Source: Zestosphaera sp.
GTDB taxonomy: Archaea > Thermoproteota > Thermoprotei_A > Sulfolobales > NBVN01
Assembly: GCA_038727705.1 (NCBI GenBank)
Contig: JAVYVJ010000001.1
Location: forward strand, 469,924 to 533,923
Direction of reading: 5' to 3'
DNA: 64,000 bases
Shown here: in pieces, positions 60,451 to 64,000 of the stretch
How the letters are laid out: each line of letters opens with the position of its first letter
Position numbering within the stretch: position 1 is the stretch's first letter
Notes under the pieces: generated by a model
What the model was told of the DNA's origin: nothing
Databases searched by the model: none
Seen by the model: only the letters and a program-made list of their open reading frames with translations
Translations under genes and position numbers: made by a program

Positions 60451-61695
60451 ATGTTTGCTGGGAAGTCTGAGCTATTTAAAGCCTCTGACATTAGGGAGCT
60501 CCTTAAGCTTACTGAGGGGAGAGAAATAATAAGTTTTGGAGGGGGGTTACCGGATCCTCAAACATTCCCAAAGAATGAGCTAGCCGAGATAGCTCAGGAA
60601 GTCATCAATGAGCGCGGTGAGGCGGCACTGCAGTACGGACCTACTCCAGGAGTGACTGAATTCAGGAAAGAGTTGATGAACTTTCTGCGAAGGAAAGATG
60701 TGAGGATCAACAACAACGACGCCCTACTAGTCACCACAGGATCCCAGCAAGCCCTGGATCTAATAGGGAGGGCCTTCATAGAGCAGGGCGATACGATAGT
60801 GGTGGAGTTGCCTACGTACTTAGCGGCCTTAAACGCCTTCACGCCAGCACGCCCGCGAATCATAGGCATTCCTGTGGACGAGAATGGCATGCGTGTCGAC
60901 CTCCTTGAGAAGGAGCTTAAGAAGGTGTATGCTGAGGGTAGGAATGTCAAGTTCATATATACGATACCAGTCGCGCATAACCCAGCCGGCGTCACGTTAA
61001 GTATAGAGAGGAAAAAGGCGCTTCTTGAACTAGCCTCCACATATGATATAGTAGTTATTGAGGACGACCCATACTCGTACTTTACCTACGAAAGCGGGGT
61101 TGACGTGACGCCTCTTAAGACGTTGGACGCTGAGGGTAGGGTCGTATACTTAGGCACGTTCAGTAAGATCCTCTCGCCGGGGTTAAGGATAGGATGGGTT
61201 CTAGGAGATCGTGTAGTCATCGATATGTTTGAAAGAATTAAGCAGGTCACGGATCTACACACCTCCACGCTCTCGCAACACATAGCTCTCGAGGCTATAA
61301 GAAGGGGCGTTGTTGAGAAGACCATAGAGAAGGCTAGGCAGGTCTATAGAGTCAAGAGGGATGTAATGCTTGATTCGCTTGCCGAATATATGCCTAAGAA
61401 TACCTGGTGGCCTAAACCGGTAGGTGGGTTGTTCATTATGATATTCCTCCCATCTCTAGAGGTAAATACGAAGGACATGCTTGCTGAGGCTATCGCTAAG
61501 GGGGTTGCATACGTGCCTGGCGCCTCCTTCTTCGCCAACGGCGGTGGTTGGAATTCGATGCGGCTTAACTTTAGCTTCCCAACTCCAGACAAGATAGCTA
61601 AGGGAGTTAAGATAATAGGGGATCTAGCCAAGGAGAAGATTAAGACACCCTCAGGCCCTATAACGCCTGAAAGTTTCTATAGACCATCGAACTGA
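60451..61695 (+). CDS. PLP-dependent aminotransferase, LysN/2-aminoadipate type
   Basis: Fold-type I aminotransferase of 414 residues resembling archaeal 2-aminoadipate/multisubstrate aminotransferases. N-terminal IISFGGGLPDPQTFP, then LQYGPTPGVTEFRKEL, TTGSQQALDLIGRAF, PVAHNPAGVTL, EDDPYSYFTYES and the PLP lysine in GTFSKILSPGLRIGW, followed by PVGGLFIMIFLP. It is a separate unit with a TATA-like CCTTTAATTAT near 60410. Substrate may be aminoadipate, aromatic or branched amino acids. Confidence 0.9.
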   Translation: MFAGKSELFKASDIRELLKLTEGREIISFGGGLPDPQTFPKNELAEIAQEVINERGEAALQYGPTPGVTEFRKELMNFLRRKDVRINNNDALLVTTGSQQALDLIGRAFIEQGDTIVVELPTYLAALNAFTPARPRIIGIPVDENGMRVDLLEKELKKVYAEGRNVKFIYTIPVAHNPAGVTLSIERKKALLELASTYDIVVIEDDPYSYFTYESGVDVTPLKTLDAEGRVVYLGTFSKILSPGLRIGWVLGDRVVIDMFERIKQVTDLHTSTLSQHIALEAIRRGVVEKTIEKARQVYRVKRDVMLDSLAEYMPKNTWWPKPVGGLFIMIFLPSLEVNTKDMLAEAIAKGVAYVPGASFFANGGGWNSMRLNFSFPTPDKIAKGVKIIGDLAKEKIKTPSGPITPESFYRPSN

Positions 61696-61990
61696 CCTGC
61701 CAACCCCTGATACCCGTTTTTCATTTCACAGAGGCCTGCTTGTCTTCGCAGTTACAAGCCACCACCTACAAACCCACCTTAGGCATTAGAATAATAGCTG
61801 GCATCCTCAGACTTCTGGAGTGCTATATCACTTCGAATTTATCGGCGGGCCTAGATTCCTGAGGTTCACGGCGGCTCGTGGAGAGGGATTCGAGGGGCTG
61901 CTGTGAATCACTCTAGGGCGCCATAGAATAATCCAGGGCGGGGAACGTTTTACGAATTACTACATAATCATATTTACGCGGCAGGATCTG
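61696..61990. other. Intergenic gap, nothing certain seen
   Basis: About 295 nt between the convergent aminotransferase and dehydrogenase-like genes. I see short T-runs that can end both transcripts, but no coding frame, tRNA or convincing C/D guide RNA. Confidence 0.4.
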
Positions 61991-62857
61991 CTAGGTTATG
62001 ATGATCCTTTCGAAGATCTCCAGGGTGCTTATGGCCTGGTTCAAGTCACTGACGAATCCTACTTGAGTGCTCAACATGTATTTACTCACTCTGTCAACGT
62101 AGGTCTTGCCGCGTTCCGGCCTGAAGTAGTTGGGCCTCATCAACTTAATCCTTGATGGAGTGCATTTAAAGCATACGTCCATCACAAAGACCCCCGGCGT
62201 CAGATAGATCCTCCCGCCGTCGTTAAGGACCTCCGTTATATCAATGTCTACATCACCCGCCATGATGAGTAGATCGACCCCCCTCTCCACATCCTCCACA
62301 CTCTTCCTAAGCGGCAGACTTAGCTCACGCAGTTGTTTAACTCGATCTACGTCAAGACAAAGCACCTCAACATTTCTGTGATTTCTGGCGAGCAACCCCA
62401 AAACGTAGGCAGTGAATCCGCAACCGACTATGAGCGTCCTGCTGGATCTTCTCAACAACTTAGCCACCTCGTCAATGTAGCTGAACTCCATGTAGAGGGG
62501 CGTTAACTGCTGTAGATGACTCACCTCCATCCTTACCAAACATTCGGCGGGGACAACCGCGTACTCTGATGCAAGGCCGTCAAGATCCAGGCCAAGAACC
62601 CCTCTACGGGAGTACGGCACTACGCCGTACACCTCGCCAGGCATGACGTTACTTCCAATGCCAGGCTCAGTAACTCTCACAACGCCGAAGCTACCTAAAG
62701 TTAGCCCCGGCCTGATGTTCTTGAGTAAATTCCTGTTCTTGAATGGTGAGTAGATAAGGGAACTTAAGACTTTTACTAATGCACTTCCTGAAGGGATGGG
62801 TGGTATGGGGGCGCTTTCTAAAACTGCTTTGCCATTACTCCACTTAATGCATTTCAG
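61991..62857 (-). CDS. Zinc-alcohol-dehydrogenase-like (MDR) protein, probable CTG start
   Basis: Short medium-chain dehydrogenase-like protein. The first usual start on the minus strand is GTG at 62680, but the frame is open upstream and reads as a standard MDR N-terminus (KCIKWSNGKAVLESAPIPPI, then KVLSSLIYSPFKNRNLLKNI, RPGLTLGSFGVVRVTEPGIG). No ATG, GTG or TTG exists in that extension; CTG at 62857 is at the right place and a TATA box (62889-62899) is about 38 nt upstream. The Rossmann loop is LIVGCGFTAYVLGLLA. The GHE zinc-ligand motif of real alcohol dehydrogenases is lacking, so the enzyme role is uncertain. Confidence 0.6.
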   Translation of the reverse strand: MKCIKWSNGKAVLESAPIPPIPSGSALVKVLSSLIYSPFKNRNLLKNIRPGLTLGSFGVVRVTEPGIGSNVMPGEVYGVVPYSRRGVLGLDLDGLASEYAVVPAECLVRMEVSHLQQLTPLYMEFSYIDEVAKLLRRSSRTLIVGCGFTAYVLGLLARNHRNVEVLCLDVDRVKQLRELSLPLRKSVEDVERGVDLLIMAGDVDIDITEVLNDGGRIYLTPGVFVMDVCFKCTPSRIKLMRPNYFRPERGKTYVDRVSKYMLSTQVGFVSDLNQAISTLEIFERIIIT

Positions 62858-62888
62858 TAAGACCCCACCAATATCCTTAACACCTAAA

Positions 62889-62899
62889 GTTTTTAAGTA
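62889..62899. promoter_or_regulatory. Shared TATA box of the divergent genes at 62857 and 62929
   Basis: GTTTTTAAGTA on the plus strand, TACTTAAAAAC on the minus strand. It is centred 34 nt before GTG 62929 and 38 nt before CTG 62857. Confidence 0.45.
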
Positions 62900-62928
62900 T
62901 CCTGCGTTGGCAGAATCGTGGAGGGAGT

Positions 62929-63633
62929 GTGTACTTCAAAAAGAGGGTGTCGCTGGTCAGCTTGATTAACTCGCCGAACGAGGTCGGTGAGGAGGAGATC
63001 GCTGAACTAATGAGGCAGGGGTTCAAAGAACTCCGCACGCTTGGGAAGCCAAATAAGATCCTCTTAATCTTCAGCCTAGTCTTAGAAGACCCTGTACATG
63101 GACATCAGAGGCTGGCACGCGTTTTAAGGAATGCCTGCAGAACTGAGTGCTACAGTTCTTTCTGGGTTAAATATCTCAACCTCTTCAGACCGACTTACTC
63201 ACCGCTGTTGCTAATGAAAAATTTAGTGGAGGCTTCCTCGAACTCGGCGCTTGAGGAGTTGCTTGCTGAGCTTGTTAGGAGTCTCGAATGCGATGAGCTT
63301 CATGCTTTAAGATATGAAAGATACCTAGAGACAAACCCCTCGCTCATTAAACACTATATAAACACCGTTCTAACGCTGAAGAAGTGTGAGACGTTAATTC
63401 CAGATGCGCTGTCGTTGCTTAACGACTCTATACTATATGACATGCTGAAATATGAAGATGTTAAGGAGATACTCAGAGAGAATAAGTTAAAATTGGTGAT
63501 TAAAAGGAAGGGCTCCACATATAGCGGTGTGGAAATCTACTGTAACGACATGAAGATAGATGCAGCGGACCTCAACATTTTAGGCTTCCTTAAACTACAT
63601 CAACAAATGAATGCATCACAGGTAAGTCAGTAG
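62929..63633 (+). CDS. Hypothetical protein, mostly helical
   Basis: I do not recognise this 234-residue protein. It begins with GTG at 62929 with a strong Shine-Dalgarno-like GGAGGGAG just before. It is leucine-rich and predicted helical through residues 20-160 (ELMRQGFKELRTLGK, LEELLAELVRSLECDE), suggesting a repeat-like helical fold, then a small beta part (KLVIKRKGSTYSGVEIYCND) and a helix-turn-helix-like tail (ADLNILGFLKLHQQMNASQ). No catalytic pattern is seen. Confidence 0.6.
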   Translation: MYFKKRVSLVSLINSPNEVGEEEIAELMRQGFKELRTLGKPNKILLIFSLVLEDPVHGHQRLARVLRNACRTECYSSFWVKYLNLFRPTYSPLLLMKNLVEASSNSALEELLAELVRSLECDELHALRYERYLETNPSLIKHYINTVLTLKKCETLIPDALSLLNDSILYDMLKYEDVKEILRENKLKLVIKRKGSTYSGVEIYCNDMKIDAADLNILGFLKLHQQMNASQVSQ

Positions 63634-63726
63634 GGTCTGGAGCCCCCTGAATGCAGGACCCTAACCACAATAGGGGTTAAGTCTTAAAAGAGCCCTCGCA
63701 GGACAGGGATTTTTTGAGGGGGACTT

Positions 63727-64000
63727 ATGCCTGTGGACGTTATAGTGGTGACAGACGGATCATCGTTCGGCGAGGATGTAGTCAGGCTGGTCTGGGAGGT
63801 CGCTCAGAAGCTGTTTCATGAGTATGGGTTGGAGGTGTATGTGATTCCATACACTTCCAGAGAGTCTAGGGTGATGCTGCTAATCAATAACATCGAGTTC
63901 ATGGTCTCCAGAAAACTAACTCACGAAGAGGTTGAGGATCTAATCCTGACGGCTTGTGAGGGTGATGGCAAGTTGAAGGACATGGCATTCATTGGGGCTG
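63727..64000 (+). CDS. Hypothetical protein, N-terminal part (runs off the window)
   Basis: Starts ATG at 63727 with PVDVIVVTDGSSFGEDVVRL, VWEVAQKLFHEYGLEVYVIP and YTSRESRVMLLINNIEFMV; the alternation of strand and helix suggests an alpha/beta fold such as thioredoxin-like. At least 91 residues; the end is outside the window. A TATA-like CTTAAAAG lies near 63683. I cannot name the family. Confidence 0.6.
   Translation, partial: MPVDVIVVTDGSSFGEDVVRLVWEVAQKLFHEYGLEVYVIPYTSRESRVMLLINNIEFMVSRKLTHEEVEDLILTACEGDGKLKDMAFIGA

Noticed and set aside
61798-61870. Minus-strand GTGATAT ... CTGA in the gap after the LysN-like gene
   Set aside because: Only one weak C box and no C'; spacing does not fit a C/D sRNA.
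1-64000. CRISPR arrays, insertion sequences and rRNA genes
   Set aside because: I saw no regularly spaced repeats, no transposase frames with terminal repeats and no rRNA sequence in the window.

Overview
The window is a stretch of archaeal chromosome, most likely from a thermophilic member of the Thermoproteota (Crenarchaeota in the broad sense). The evidence is archaeal/eukaryotic-type information genes (Rpo7, Spt4, S24e, S27ae, S3ae, S6e, L15e, L37e, TBP, Orc1/Cdc6, RNase P proteins, KEOPS subunits, aCPSF1, proteasome), glycerol-1-phosphate dehydrogenase for archaeal lipids, many GTG/TTG starts, TATA boxes of the TTTAAA type about 25-35 nt before mostly leaderless genes, and guide RNAs of the C/D class. 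I cannot name the genus.

Layout. 0-5.2 kb: an information-processing block (rpo7-spt4-rps24e-rps27ae-kae1-bud32-XTPase-rps15-RecJ/Cdc45-like-pcc1). 5.5-11.2 kb: rps3ae, a GlmU-like sugar nucleotidyltransferase, a YchF-like GTPase, rpl15e and the RNase P proteins Rnp3 and Rnp2. 11.7-14.2 kb: a complete methylmalonyl-CoA mutase/epimerase operon. 14.3-20.6 kb: DUF371, isoaspartyl methyltransferase, S6e, UPF0179, G1P dehydrogenase, proteasome beta and aCPSF1. 20.7-29.7 kb: an accessory segment with an HMG-CoA synthase-thiolase-DUF35 trio, a family III CoA-transferase, a TAXI-type TRAP transporter and a nitroreductase. It is bordered on the left by gene relics and on the right by relics of a VirB4-like ATPase and of an SSV-type integrase N-half that runs into tRNA-Ala(GGC).

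29.8-38.1 kb: radical SAM protein, PUA protein, LSm, L37e, DUF211, a frameshifted antiporter, Orc1/Cdc6, DUF99, TauE-like exporter and an aminotransferase. 38.1-45.2 kb: a decayed island inserted at tRNA-Leu(UAG). It has an intact MgtA-type P-type ATPase, but every other gene in it (pyrophosphatase, DUF1614, zinc-ribbon protein and others) is broken by frameshifts and deletions. 45.2-49.2 kb: MTA phosphorylase with two odd partners, a metallophosphoesterase and TBP. 49.4-57.7 kb: a complete peptide-type (Opp/Dpp) ABC transporter. 57.8-61.7 kb: a second HMG-CoA synthase-thiolase-DUF35 trio, whose thiolase has lost its nucleophilic cysteine, followed by an LysN-like aminotransferase. The last 2 kb hold a truncated-domain dehydrogenase and two unrecognised genes.

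Three intergenic regions hold convincing antisense-oriented C/D box sRNAs (about 11.25, 47.7 and 49.3 kb), each transcribed from a TATA box shared with a divergent protein gene. The most interesting points are the two HMG-CoA synthase/thiolase/DUF35 trios, each placed next to a transporter operon and differing in thiolase active site, and the two tRNA-borne integration scars.
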